Source: Aquamicrobium zhengzhouense
GTDB taxonomy: Bacteria; Pseudomonadota; Alphaproteobacteria; Rhizobiales; Rhizobiaceae
Direction: 5' to 3'
Assembly: GCF_016124105.1 (NCBI RefSeq)
Contig: NZ_JADGMQ010000010.1
Coordinates: 62,001-126,000 of the forward strand
DNA length: 64,000 bases
Shown here: one piece after another, positions 16,450 through 24,717 of the stretch
Layout: every line of letters starts with the position of its first letter
Numbering within the stretch: position 1 is the first letter of the stretch
Notes under the pieces: model-generated
Told to the model about the DNA's origin: nothing
Database searches by the model: none
Seen by the model: only the letters and a program-made list of their open reading frames with translations
Made by a program: the position numbers and the translations under genes

Positions 16450-16825
16450 TCAATTGCTCAGGGTAACTGCTGCGTTGACCGCCGCAGCCACCAGGACGGT
16501 GTTGAAGAAAAAGGAGACGACGCTGTGCACGAGCACGCTGGGCCGTATCTTTGACGACGAGACTTCGATGTCTGACGTCTGCGCGCACATTCCGATTACG
16601 AACGGATAGTAGACGGAATCGGCGCCTCCCGGTGTCGCATGACCTGGGAACTTCAGACCCCGCGTCGAGTGCCCATCGCGCCGATGTCACGATATAGGTT
16701 GCGAAGAAGGCGTTTGAGGCAAGGATCAGAACGTTGAGAGGCGGGACGGCCGCAGCACTTACGCTAGCGGTAACAGCCGCGAGTGTCGCGGCATAGAAGG
16801 GTCCGTGCCTGCCTCTCGTCATCAT
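16450..16825 (-). pseudogene. DUF1345 membrane protein remnant (internal deletion and frameshift)
   Basis: Two pieces of a DUF1345 protein are read in different frames on the minus strand. The N-terminal piece (starting at 16825, GPFYAATLAAV and LILASNAFFATYIVTSA) is followed after about 16650 by a shifted frame giving YYPFVIGMCAQTSDIEVSS and HSVVSFFFNTVLVAAAVN, which are the characteristic C-terminal blocks of the family, ending at a stop at 16450. Intact members have roughly 210 residues, so about 80-100 central residues are missing. The first ATG overlaps the stop of the YaiI-family gene, showing it was once part of that operon. Confidence 0.75.
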
Positions 16826-17280
16826 TCCTTGCTGGATCTCATAGCCCTTCTGACGATCTGATCGAGAGCGGACAGGAATGCTGAACGATCCCGCGCCGAG
16901 AAGCCGGGATTGTATCCCTTGATCTCACCGGTTTCACGCAGATGCTGCTTCAGATCCCGCATCGCAACCGCCATTCCTATCGTGTTCGGCGTAAATGCGC
17001 GGCCTGATGGGCCAAGCACATGCACGCCCTTTTCGATAAGCCTCGCTGCCAACGGAATATCGGCAGTCACGGCTACATCGTTCTCAGCTGCATGATCTAC
17101 GATCCAGTCGTCTGCGGCATCTGCTCCAGCTGGTACCACCACATGGCGCACCATCGGATCGCGAGAGGGCCGCAAACCACCGTTCGACACGAAGGTGACA
17201 ACCAACTGATGACGGGCGGCGACTTTCGCCGCCTCGTCTTTCACCGGACATGCATCCGCATCGATGTAAATAGCGGTCAT
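16822..17280 (-). CDS. YaiI/YqxD family protein (DUF188)
   Basis: 152 residues, full length for the family. The N-terminus IYIDADACPVKDEAAKVA and the later DAADDWIVDHAAENDVAVTADIPLA are diagnostic of DUF188, which has a PIN-like fold with clustered aspartates and is presumed to be a metal-dependent nuclease or phosphoesterase. The C-terminal KGYNPGFSARDRSAFLSALD is also conserved. It lies 8 bases after the alcohol dehydrogenase gene and overlaps the DUF1345 remnant by four bases. Cellular role not established. Confidence 0.92.
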   Translation of the reverse strand: MTAIYIDADACPVKDEAAKVAARHQLVVTFVSNGGLRPSRDPMVRHVVVPAGADAADDWIVDHAAENDVAVTADIPLAARLIEKGVHVLGPSGRAFTPNTIGMAVAMRDLKQHLRETGEIKGYNPGFSARDRSAFLSALDQIVRRAMRSSKE

Positions 17281-17288
17281 TTATCCGA

Positions 17289-18416
17289 TCAGTAGATCAC
17301 CACCGAACGGATCGACTTGCCCGAGTTCATCAGGTCAAAGCCCTTGTTGATGTCTTCCAGCGGCATGGTGTGGGTGATCATCGGATCGATCTGAATCTTG
17401 CCCTCCATGTACCAGTCAACAATCTTCGGAACGTCGGTACGGCCGCGTGCTCCGCCAAATGCTGTGCCCTTCCAGGTACGACCCGTGACCAGCTGGAACG
17501 GACGCGTGGAGATTTCCTGACCAGCACCCGCGACACCGATGACGATCGACTCACCCCAACCACGGTGGGCGCATTCCAACGCCTGGCGCATGACCTTCAC
17601 GTTGCCCGTGCAATCGAAGGTGTAGTCAGCGCCGCCAATCTGATCCGCGCCGCGCTTCGTCATGTTGACGATGTGCTGGACGACGTCTCCATCAATCTCG
17701 GTCGGGTTGACGAAATGGGTCATGCCGAAGCGCTCGCCCCATTCCTTCTTGTCGTTATTGATGTCGACGCCGATGATCATGTCGGCGCCAGCGAGCCTGA
17801 GGCCCTGAATAACGTTAAGACCAATGCCGCCAAGACCAAACACGGCCGCAGTTGCGCCAATCTCGACCTTTGCCGTGTTGAAGACGGCACCGATGCCGGT
17901 CGTCACGCCGCAGCCGATGTAGCAGATCTTGTCAAACGGGGCGTCCGGATTGACCTTGGCCAGGGCGATCTCAGGCAGAACCGTGTGGTTCGCGAAGGTC
18001 GAGCAGCCCATATAGTGGAAGATCTTGTCCTTGCCGATCGAGAAGCGGCTGGTGCCATCGGGCATCAAGCCCTGCCCCTGGGTGGCGCGGATCGCGGTGC
18101 AAAGGTTGGTCTTCTGCGACAGGCACGACGGGCACTGGCGGCACTCTGGAGTATAGAGCGGGATGACGTGGTCACCCTTCTTCAGCGAAGTCACACCCGG
18201 ACCAACGTCGACGACAACGCCTGCGCCCTCATGGCCAAGAATCGCCGGGAAGATACCTTCCGGGTCAGCGCCCGACAGAGTGAATTCGTCTGTATGGCAA
18301 ATGCCGGTCGCCTTGATCTCGACCAGGACCTCGCCCTCGCGCGGACCTTCAAGATCGACTTCCATGATCTCCAGCGGCTTGCCAGCAGCAACGGCAACGG
18401 CGGCACGTGTCTTCAT
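17289..18416 (-). CDS. frmA: S-(hydroxymethyl)glutathione dehydrogenase / class III alcohol dehydrogenase
   Basis: 375 residues from ATG 18416, with GAGGAG upstream. It is a zinc-dependent MDR enzyme that oxidises S-hydroxymethylglutathione with NAD. Seen are the catalytic zinc site ([22 protein letters not shown]), the structural zinc cysteines in [15 protein letters not shown], the catalytic cysteine in [11 protein letters not shown] and the NAD-binding [14 protein letters not shown]. The C-terminal block [14 protein letters not shown] is typical of class III. With fghA it forms the glutathione pathway for formaldehyde removal; the spontaneous first step enzyme Gfa is not in the window. Confidence 0.96.
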   Translation of the reverse strand: MKTRAAVAVAAGKPLEIMEVDLEGPREGEVLVEIKATGICHTDEFTLSGADPEGIFPAILGHEGAGVVVDVGPGVTSLKKGDHVIPLYTPECRQCPSCLSQKTNLCTAIRATQGQGLMPDGTSRFSIGKDKIFHYMGCSTFANHTVLPEIALAKVNPDAPFDKICYIGCGVTTGIGAVFNTAKVEIGATAAVFGLGGIGLNVIQGLRLAGADMIIGVDINNDKKEWGERFGMTHFVNPTEIDGDVVQHIVNMTKRGADQIGGADYTFDCTGNVKVMRQALECAHRGWGESIVIGVAGAGQEISTRPFQLVTGRTWKGTAFGGARGRTDVPKIVDWYMEGKIQIDPMITHTMPLEDINKGFDLMNSGKSIRSVVIY

Positions 18417-18545
18417 AATCAACTCCTCGTCCGAAGGGACCGAATCCTGAAATTGGGTTGTCTAAGCCTACCCGCATCGAAGGCAGGTCTGCCATAGCCC
18501 AAAAGTCTACCGACTGTCCAAAGTGGCGACCGGCAGGTGTTAATT

Positions 18546-19655
18546 TCAGATGGAAATGCGATTGCCGTATGAGGCCGCGATCGCGTGAATGACCCGCTCG
18601 AAGTGCAGGGCATCGGCAAATGAGGGATAGGCATCTGCTTTATCCGCTATCGCCCGCAAGAAACTGGCGGCTTCGATCGTTTTCAAATCATTGAAGCCCA
18701 GTTGATGGCCTGGAGCCGGGACGAAATGTCCGTAGGGATCATGAGACGGCCCGGTCAGGATCGTGCGAAAACCCTGCGTGTTGCCGCCGGAGTTCTGGTA
18801 CAGACGTAGTTCGTTCATCCGCTCCTGGTCAAAGCAGATCATGCCTTGCGTGCCATGCACCTCCACGGCCATGTAGTTTTTCCGCCCCCAGGCAGAGCGC
18901 GACGTCGAAAAGACCCCTTGAACTCCGTTGTCAAATTCAAGGATTGCGGAGGCGATATCTTCGTTCTCGACCGGCCTGTGCATCCCGTCCTCAGCTGAAG
19001 GTCGAGTTGCATGAACGGTGCGGACATCGCCGATCACACTGCGAACTTTGCCCATAAGCTCGACCGCCATGCTGATCATATGGCAGCCGAGATCACCCAG
19101 CGCCCCCAGTCCAGCTTCCGCTTTCGTTGCCCGCCATGTCCAGGGCAGGTCCGGGTCTGCCTGATAATCTTCGTCGACAAATCCGCGGAAGTGGATCGGG
19201 CGGCCGATTGCACCCTCCTCGATCAGCTTCCTGACATGCTGGAATGCGGGATTTCGGATGTAATTATAGCCGACTATCGTCTTCCCAGCAGAACCCCGGG
19301 CTGCGGCAGCCATTGCCTCGGCGTCCTCCAACGTGAGTGCCATCGGCTTTTCACAATGGACGTGCTTGCCTGCTTCAAGAGCCGCGATGGCGATCTGGGC
19401 ATGCAGCTTGTTTGGTGTCGTGATACAGACAATGTCGACAGCGGGATCAGAGACGACATTTTGCCAATCATCCGTCACGCGGGCAAAGCCAAACTGGTCG
19501 GCCATCGCCTCTGCCTTGTCCCGCGGCATCTCGCACAAAAGCTCGAGCCGCGGCGTCGGAACATCGCCGAACACCGCCCTCACTGCGCCATAGGCCAGCG
19601 CATGGCATTTTCCCATGAAGCCGGTGCCAATGAGACCAATCCCGACGCTCGCCAC
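18546..19655 (-). CDS. Gfo/Idh/MocA-family oxidoreductase, probable inositol-related dehydrogenase
   Basis: 369 residues from a GTG with GGAGG about 5 bases upstream, 2 bases after the iolG stop. NAD-binding IGLIGTGFMGKCHALAY at the N-terminus, ITTPNKLHAQIA and the catalytic lysine motif HCEKPMAL mark the Gfo/Idh/MocA fold, and the C-terminal part contains GALGDLGCHMISMA. In inositol clusters such second dehydrogenases act on scyllo-inositol or inositol isomers (IolX/IolW types). Its exact substrate is unproven, but translation is evidently coupled to iolG. Confidence 0.88.
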   Translation of the reverse strand: MASVGIGLIGTGFMGKCHALAYGAVRAVFGDVPTPRLELLCEMPRDKAEAMADQFGFARVTDDWQNVVSDPAVDIVCITTPNKLHAQIAIAALEAGKHVHCEKPMALTLEDAEAMAAAARGSAGKTIVGYNYIRNPAFQHVRKLIEEGAIGRPIHFRGFVDEDYQADPDLPWTWRATKAEAGLGALGDLGCHMISMAVELMGKVRSVIGDVRTVHATRPSAEDGMHRPVENEDIASAILEFDNGVQGVFSTSRSAWGRKNYMAVEVHGTQGMICFDQERMNELRLYQNSGGNTQGFRTILTGPSHDPYGHFVPAPGHQLGFNDLKTIEAASFLRAIADKADAYPSFADALHFERVIHAIAASYGNRISI

Positions 19656-19657
19656 CG

Positions 19658-20662
19658 TCAGCCTCCGATTTCCTCGAGCCGCACCGCCCTTCCCTCGTTC
19701 ACAGACTTGAGCGCAGCTTCCGCCAGCAGGAGAGCCGCAAGGCCATCTGCCCCGGATGGTGACGGCTTCTTCCCTGCCTTAACCGAGGCAATGAAAGATG
19801 CGATTTCGGCTGCGTAAGCTTCGGTGTACCGGGTCATGAAAAAGTCGTGCAGCGGCGGCCGCTCGTAACCGGCGCTCGTCGCCACTTCGATGGAAACGGG
19901 ACGTTGATTTTCTGCGGCCACCGAGCCCAACGAGCCATGCACCTCGACACGTTGGTCATAGCCATATGCAGCGCGGCGTGAATTCGAGATGGTGCAGTGC
20001 TTTCCGGAAGCGGTCGCCAGCGTGACAGAAGCACTGTCGAAATCTCCGAGTTCGCCAATTTGCGGATCAACCAGGACGGAGGCGGTGGCAAAGACAGTGT
20101 CCGGCTCTTCGCCGAGGAGAAACCGTGCCATGTCGAAGTCGTGAATGGTCATATCGCGGAAAATGCCGCCAGATGACGTGATGTAATTGGCAGGCGGCGG
20201 CCCTGGGTCGCGCGAGACGATCTGAATCATTTCAACATTACCGATGCGCCCGTCGTCGATCGCGCGGCGCACAGCGCGAAAGTGCGGGTCAAAGCGGCGA
20301 TTGAACCCGATCATCAAGGTTGCGTCGGTCTCCTCCACCGTCTGGAGGCACTGGCGCACGCGCTCAATCGTCAAATCCACGGGCTTCTCGCAGAAGATCG
20401 ACTTCCCGGCCCGTGCAAATTTCTCGATGAGATCAGCGTGCGTATCCGTGGGTGTGCAGATTACCACCGCATCAATATCGCCAGCCGTCTCGATCTCCTC
20501 CACCGTTCTGGCCTCGCCGCCGAACCTGCTGATGATCGCGTCGGCAGCTTCCTTGAATGGATCCGCAACCGCCACAAGAGTCGCGTCTGGATTGGCCGCA
20601 ATGGCTTTCGCATGAACGCGCCCGATACGGCCTGCGCCCAGAAGTGCAAATCTGATGCTCAC
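19658..20662 (-). CDS. iolG: Inositol 2-dehydrogenase
   Basis: 334 residues. The GTG at 20662 is chosen because GGGAGG sits 6-7 bases upstream. It oxidises myo-inositol to 2-keto-myo-inositol with NAD. Blocks seen are FALLGAGRIGRVHAKAI, VICTPTDTHADLIE, FCEKPVDL with the catalytic lysine, GFNRRFDPHF and the active-site MTIHDFDMARFLLGE containing the expected Asp and His. It is divergent from the RpiR-family regulator, and an IolR-type box lies between them at 20733-20746. Confidence 0.93.
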   Translation of the reverse strand: MSIRFALLGAGRIGRVHAKAIAANPDATLVAVADPFKEAADAIISRFGGEARTVEEIETAGDIDAVVICTPTDTHADLIEKFARAGKSIFCEKPVDLTIERVRQCLQTVEETDATLMIGFNRRFDPHFRAVRRAIDDGRIGNVEMIQIVSRDPGPPPANYITSSGGIFRDMTIHDFDMARFLLGEEPDTVFATASVLVDPQIGELGDFDSASVTLATASGKHCTISNSRRAAYGYDQRVEVHGSLGSVAAENQRPVSIEVATSAGYERPPLHDFFMTRYTEAYAAEIASFIASVKAGKKPSPSGADGLAALLLAEAALKSVNEGRAVRLEEIGG

Positions 20663-20732
20663 GATTTCCTCCCTGTTCCTGTCCAACACTGTGCATCATC
20701 GGGGCAATCGATCCCGGCACGCTTGCGCTAAC

Positions 20733-20746
20733 AGAATGAATATTCC
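20733..20746. promoter_or_regulatory. IolR-type operator box 1 (iolG / rpiR intergenic)
   Basis: On the minus strand GGAA-TATTCA-TTCT, matching the GGAA-N6-TTCC pattern I recall for rhizobial IolR. A near-identical copy (GGAA-TATACG-TTCT) lies at 21641-21654. Its place between two divergent inositol genes fits dual control. Confidence 0.6.
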
Positions 20747-20782
20747 AAAATCAGGGAAAGTAGATCATGTCAAGGTACCAGC

Positions 20783-21607
20783 ATGCCGACAGACGGAATC
20801 CCAGCTCCAAGAAACCTCGCCGAATTTGAAGAGCGATTGCGTCGGGTCGGCGGAACCTTGCCGAAGCGGCTCAAGCAGTGCGCCGAATATGTGGCGGCGA
20901 ATCCGGACAAGATCGCCTTCGCCACAGTTGCAGATATAGCTGCGAGAGCACAGGTACCGGCCTCAGCATTGATGCGCTTTTGCCAGGAGATGGGCTTTTC
21001 CGGCTATTCCCAGATGCAAAAGCTCTACCGCGAAGAATATTCGCAAAAGTGGCCCGACTACACGACGCGACTTGCGAGCCTGCGAAATGGCGGCGGCGAG
21101 ACGCCTTCCGGCCTCCTGGCGGAGTTCTCAGAGGCTGGCCGATCCTCCATTGAAAACCTTGCGCGTTCAGTCGATCCGGAGCTTTTGCGCAAGGCGGTGA
21201 CTGTCCTTGCGGGGGCTCGAACGATCCATATTGTCGGACTGCGACGGACCTTTCCCGTTGCAAGCTATCTTGCTTACGCATTCGAGAAGATGAGCATCCC
21301 GGCCATCTTGCACAGCGGTGTCGGGAATTTGACGCAACATCACATGCTTGGCGAAGGCGATGCGCTAATCGCCATCACCTTTGCCCCTTACACGGCTGAC
21401 ACTGTCGCCCTTGCGGAAGCTGCCGCGCAACGCGGTGTGGAAATCGTGGCCATTACGGATCTCCCCACAAGCCCTCTGGCGGCTCTTGATGCGTTGCATT
21501 TGCTTGTATCGGAAATTGACGTCGGAAATTTCCGCGTCCTTGCAGCGACCATGACGCTGGCAATGACCCTGTCAGTCGCAGTGGGGGCGCGGCGCCGGCT
21601 TCTTTAA
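20783..21607 (+). CDS. iolR: RpiR-family transcriptional regulator (IolR-like)
   Basis: 274 residues. The N-terminal helix-turn-helix domain (about residues 15-90; FATVADIAARAQVPASALMRF) is followed by a SIS sugar-phosphate domain (HIVGLRRTFPVASYLAYAFE, then FAPYTADTVALAEAAAQRG). In rhizobia such a protein represses inositol catabolism and is released by a phosphorylated intermediate (2-keto-5-deoxygluconate-6-phosphate in known cases). It lies between iolG and the inositol ABC importer, and the two boxes flank it. The symbol is assigned by context. Confidence 0.88.
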   Translation: MPTDGIPAPRNLAEFEERLRRVGGTLPKRLKQCAEYVAANPDKIAFATVADIAARAQVPASALMRFCQEMGFSGYSQMQKLYREEYSQKWPDYTTRLASLRNGGGETPSGLLAEFSEAGRSSIENLARSVDPELLRKAVTVLAGARTIHIVGLRRTFPVASYLAYAFEKMSIPAILHSGVGNLTQHHMLGEGDALIAITFAPYTADTVALAEAAAQRGVEIVAITDLPTSPLAALDALHLLVSEIDVGNFRVLAATMTLAMTLSVAVGARRRLL

Positions 21608-21640
21608 TATAGAACAACACTATTGCAAATCCCCCAAAAT

Positions 21641-21654
21641 GGAATATACGTTCT
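21641..21654. promoter_or_regulatory. IolR-type operator box 2 (upstream of the inositol import operon)
   Basis: GGAA-TATACG-TTCT, sharing 12 of 14 positions with box 1. It is 72 bases upstream of the binding-protein start at 21727 and so well placed to control the rightward operon from there to iolB. Confidence 0.6.
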
Positions 21655-21726
21655 GCTTACGGTAGTCACGAGAGGACATCGGCAACGATGCGTGGCGGCA
21701 CCCGTGATCTTCAGAGGGAGGAGCAA

Positions 21727-22668
21727 ATGAAAAAGTCCATTCTTACGCTGGCAGCTTCGCTTGCCATCTTTGCCGGCGCTGCGTCGCCTGCTTCGGCCGA
21801 GGGTGAGCGCTTCGTCCTTGTCAGCCACGCGCCTGACAGCGACAGCTGGTGGAACACGATCAAGAACGCCATCAACGTTGCCGGAGAGCAGATGGGCGTG
21901 ACGGTCGAGTACCGCAATCCGCCGACCGGCGACCTTGCAGATATGGCCCGCATCATCGAACAGGCCGCCGCATCGAGCCCCGACGGCATTATCTCTACGA
22001 TTGCCGATTTCGACGTTCTGTCCGGCCCGCTAGGCAACGCTGTGGCCATGGGCATCCCGGTCATCACGATCAATTCTGGCACCGAGGAACAGTCCAAGGA
22101 AATCGGCGCGCTGATGCATGTCGGGCAGCCTGAGAAGGCCGCGGGTTTTGGTGCAGGCGAGAAAGCAAAGGCTGCCGGTGTCACCAAGTTTTTATGCGTC
22201 AATCACTACATCACCAATCCCGCCTCTGTAGAGCGCTGCCAGGGTTATGCTGAAGCACTCGGCGTTGAACTGGGCAACCAGATGATCGACGCAGGCCAGG
22301 ACCCGGCGGAGATCAAGTCGAAGGTGATGGCCTATCTGCAGACCAACCCGGATACTAACGGCATCCTCACGCTTGGACCGACATCCGCTGAGCCTACGAT
22401 CGCCGCCCTCAACGAAAACGGGCAGGCGGGTACCATCCATTTCGGCACCTTTGACATCTCCTCTGAAATTGCTGCTGCCATTAAAAGCGACGTTGTTGCC
22501 TTCGCGATCGACCAGCAGCCATTCCTTCAGGGCTATCTACCCGTCGTGATCCTGACCAATCTCGCGCGTTACGGCGTGGTGCCCGGCAACTCGATTAACT
22601 CCGGCCCGGGCTTCGTGACCAAAGACAATATCGAGCTCGTCGAAAAACACGCCGGCCAATACCGGTAA
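21727..22668 (+). CDS. ibpA: Inositol ABC transporter substrate-binding protein
   Basis: 313 residues from an ATG with GGGAGGAG upstream. A signal peptide (KKSILTLAASLAIFAGAASPASA) leads to a periplasmic-binding-protein type I fold of the RbsB class: FVLVSHAPDSDSWWNTIKNA, then IPVITINSGTEEQ and FGTFDISSEIAAAI. It would deliver inositol to the permease encoded next. It opens the rightward operon of permease, ATPase, iolC, iolD, iolE and iolB. A hairpin in the gap to the permease gene probably keeps binding-protein transcript more abundant. Confidence 0.92.
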   Translation: MKKSILTLAASLAIFAGAASPASAEGERFVLVSHAPDSDSWWNTIKNAINVAGEQMGVTVEYRNPPTGDLADMARIIEQAAASSPDGIISTIADFDVLSGPLGNAVAMGIPVITINSGTEEQSKEIGALMHVGQPEKAAGFGAGEKAKAAGVTKFLCVNHYITNPASVERCQGYAEALGVELGNQMIDAGQDPAEIKSKVMAYLQTNPDTNGILTLGPTSAEPTIAALNENGQAGTIHFGTFDISSEIAAAIKSDVVAFAIDQQPFLQGYLPVVILTNLARYGVVPGNSINSGPGFVTKDNIELVEKHAGQYR

Positions 22669-22678
22669 CGGCTCGCAA

Positions 22679-22705
22679 GGGAGAGGCTCTCGAGCCGCCT
22701 CTCCC
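22679..22705 (+). other. Intercistronic hairpin after the binding-protein gene
   Basis: 9-bp stem GGGAGAGGC / GCCTCTCCC with a 9-nt loop just after the ibpA stop and about 75 bases before the permease gene. Such hairpins often protect the binding-protein transcript from 3' decay and lower expression of the downstream membrane genes. Confidence 0.55.
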
Positions 22706-22781
22706 CCCAATCGTACCCAGTACTCGGCAGAAATGCGCACTTCGCGAGTGACCAGGCACGCCTATTTTCCGGAGATCACTG

Positions 22782-23936
22782 ATGTCAGAGAGCACTCCAC
22801 GATCCCAGACTGTCGCCCCAACAGGCCCGGCAAATCTTGTGAAAGATGAGCGCGTCAAGGAAATGTCCGCGTGGCGCAAATCGCTGGTTCGCCCCGAACT
22901 GGGGGCTATTTGCGGCACCATCCTCGTCTTCTCATTTTTTCTGATCATCGCCCGGGGAACCGGCATGTTCGCGCCGCAGGGCATTCTCAACTGGGGCGTG
23001 GTTTCAGCACAGTTTGCGATTATCGCGGTCGGAGCCTGCCTGCTGATGATCGCCGGCGAGTTCGATTTGTCGGTAGGCTCGATGATTGGCTTCTCTGGTG
23101 TCGTCATCGCGTTGATGTCCGTCACCTGGGGCTATCCCGTGTGGTTTGCGATCATCGTTGCGTTCGCAATCGCAGTCGCGATCGGCGCGCTCAATGGCTA
23201 TCTGGTCATCAAGACCGGGCTGCCTTCCTTCATCGTCACCCTCGCCTTCCTCTATGTGCTTCGCGGTCTGACGATCTACGGATCCATTGCCACAACCCGC
23301 CAGACCATCATCGGTGGCGTTAGCGAGGTTGCAGCAGGAGATCCTATCGCGTGGCTGTTCGGCGGGAAAATCCTCGGCTTCCTCTTCGTTTGGCTGGCCG
23401 ATATCGGTCTCATCGGCAAGTTCGTGGCAGGTCCGCGCGCCGGGCAGCCGGTCATCGAGGGCGTGCCGATGCTCATAGTCTGGGCCTTGGTGTTGATCGC
23501 TTTCGCGCACATTCTTCTCACACGGACACGCTTCGGCAACTGGATCTTTGCATCTGGCGGAGACGCGCAGGCCGCCCGCTACGTCGGTGTCCCGGTGAAC
23601 CGCGTAAAGATCCTGATGTTCATGTTCTCGGCATTCTGCGCGACCGTCTTTGCAACTTGTCAGGTGATGGAGTTCGGCTCTGCCGCAGCCGATCGCGGGC
23701 TCCTCAAGGAGTTTGAAGCCATCATATCCGTTGTCATCGGTGGCGCCCTGCTCACCGGTGGCTACGGCTCGGTCATTGGAGCAGCCCTCGGCGCCCTCAT
23801 CTTCGGAGTTGTCCAGCAAGGCCTGTTCTTTGCCGGTGTGGAGAGTTCACTCTTCCGCGTGTTCCTCGGCGTTATCCTTCTGATGGCCGTCATTTTGAAC
23901 ACCTACATCCGACGCATGATCACGGGAGAGCGTTGA
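22782..23936 (+). CDS. iatP: Inositol ABC transporter permease
   Basis: 384 residues, RbsC-type permease with a cytoplasmic N-terminal stretch of about 50 residues and roughly ten helices. The conserved [20 protein letters not shown] and [19 protein letters not shown] are diagnostic for BPD_transp_2 sugar permeases, as is the coupling region [25 protein letters not shown] precedes the ATG. It sits between the binding protein and the ATPase and ends 1 base before the ATPase start. Confidence 0.92.
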   Translation: MSESTPRSQTVAPTGPANLVKDERVKEMSAWRKSLVRPELGAICGTILVFSFFLIIARGTGMFAPQGILNWGVVSAQFAIIAVGACLLMIAGEFDLSVGSMIGFSGVVIALMSVTWGYPVWFAIIVAFAIAVAIGALNGYLVIKTGLPSFIVTLAFLYVLRGLTIYGSIATTRQTIIGGVSEVAAGDPIAWLFGGKILGFLFVWLADIGLIGKFVAGPRAGQPVIEGVPMLIVWALVLIAFAHILLTRTRFGNWIFASGGDAQAARYVGVPVNRVKILMFMFSAFCATVFATCQVMEFGSAAADRGLLKEFEAIISVVIGGALLTGGYGSVIGAALGALIFGVVQQGLFFAGVESSLFRVFLGVILLMAVILNTYIRRMITGER

Positions 23937-23937
23937 A

Positions 23938-24717
23938 ATGACCAAGCCTCTGATCGAGCTCATCGACATCCAGAAGCATTTCGGCCCGGTCATCGCCCTC
24001 GCTGGCGTTTCGGTCTCGGTTCTTCCTGGCGAGTGCCACTGCCTTCTTGGAGACAATGGCGCGGGTAAATCGACTTTCATCAAGACGATGTCAGGCGTCC
24101 ACAAACCCACCAAGGGCAAAATCCTGATCGACGGCGAGGAGGTCACCTTCTCAAGCCCCCGCGACGCGATGGAGGCAGGGGTCGCCACCGTGTACCAGGA
24201 TCTGGCGATGATCCCTCTCATGTCGGTGACGCGGAACTTCTGGATGGGCCGGGAGCCGGTCCGCAAATTTGGCCCGCTTCAACTGTTTGATTTTGACAGG
24301 GCAAATGCCGTCACCCTGGAGGAAATGGCGAAAATGGGCATACGCCTGCGCTCGCCGGATCAGGCGGTCGGAACGCTCTCTGGCGGAGAGCGGCAGACGG
24401 TCGCTATAGCAAGAGCTGTCTATTTCGGCGCTAAGGTCCTGATCCTCGACGAGCCAACTTCGGCACTTGGCGTGCGACAGACCGCCAACGTTCTCGCCAC
24501 CATCGACAAGGTGCGCAAGAACGGGATCGGTATCGTCTTCATCACCCACAATGTGCGCCACGCTATGGCAGTCGGTGACCGTTTTACCGTGCTCAATCGC
24601 GGCCGGACACTTGGAACGGCAAAGCGAGGCGAGATTCAACCGGAAGAATTGCAGGACATGATGGCTGGCGGCCAGGAGCTGGCAGCCCTTGAGGGGTCGC
24701 TGGGCGGAACAGTCTGA
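23938..24717 (+). CDS. iatA: Inositol ABC transporter ATP-binding protein (single ATPase domain)
   Basis: 259 residues, about half the size of two-domain RbsA/MglA proteins, so only one nucleotide-binding domain is encoded; this short form is known from rhizobial sugar importers. Walker A is [10 protein letters not shown], the signature is [15 protein letters not shown], Walker B is [12 protein letters not shown] and the H-loop is FITHN. The ATPase would dimerise to power the permease. Its stop overlaps the ATG of iolC (TGATG), showing translational coupling. Confidence 0.93.
   Translation: MTKPLIELIDIQKHFGPVIALAGVSVSVLPGECHCLLGDNGAGKSTFIKTMSGVHKPTKGKILIDGEEVTFSSPRDAMEAGVATVYQDLAMIPLMSVTRNFWMGREPVRKFGPLQLFDFDRANAVTLEEMAKMGIRLRSPDQAVGTLSGGERQTVAIARAVYFGAKVLILDEPTSALGVRQTANVLATIDKVRKNGIGIVFITHNVRHAMAVGDRFTVLNRGRTLGTAKRGEIQPEELQDMMAGGQELAALEGSLGGTV

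Noticed and set aside
16445-16825. A single intact 126-residue gene
   Set aside because: Only its first half matches DUF1345; the family C-terminus is in another frame ending at 16450, so it is better called a pseudogene.
17370-18497. A 375-codon open frame on the plus strand
   Set aside because: It mirrors the class III alcohol dehydrogenase gene in another frame, and its product shows no domain.
23004-23819. A 271-codon open frame on the minus strand
   Set aside because: It lies inside the inositol permease gene and encodes a D/E/R/H-rich sequence without similarity to any family.
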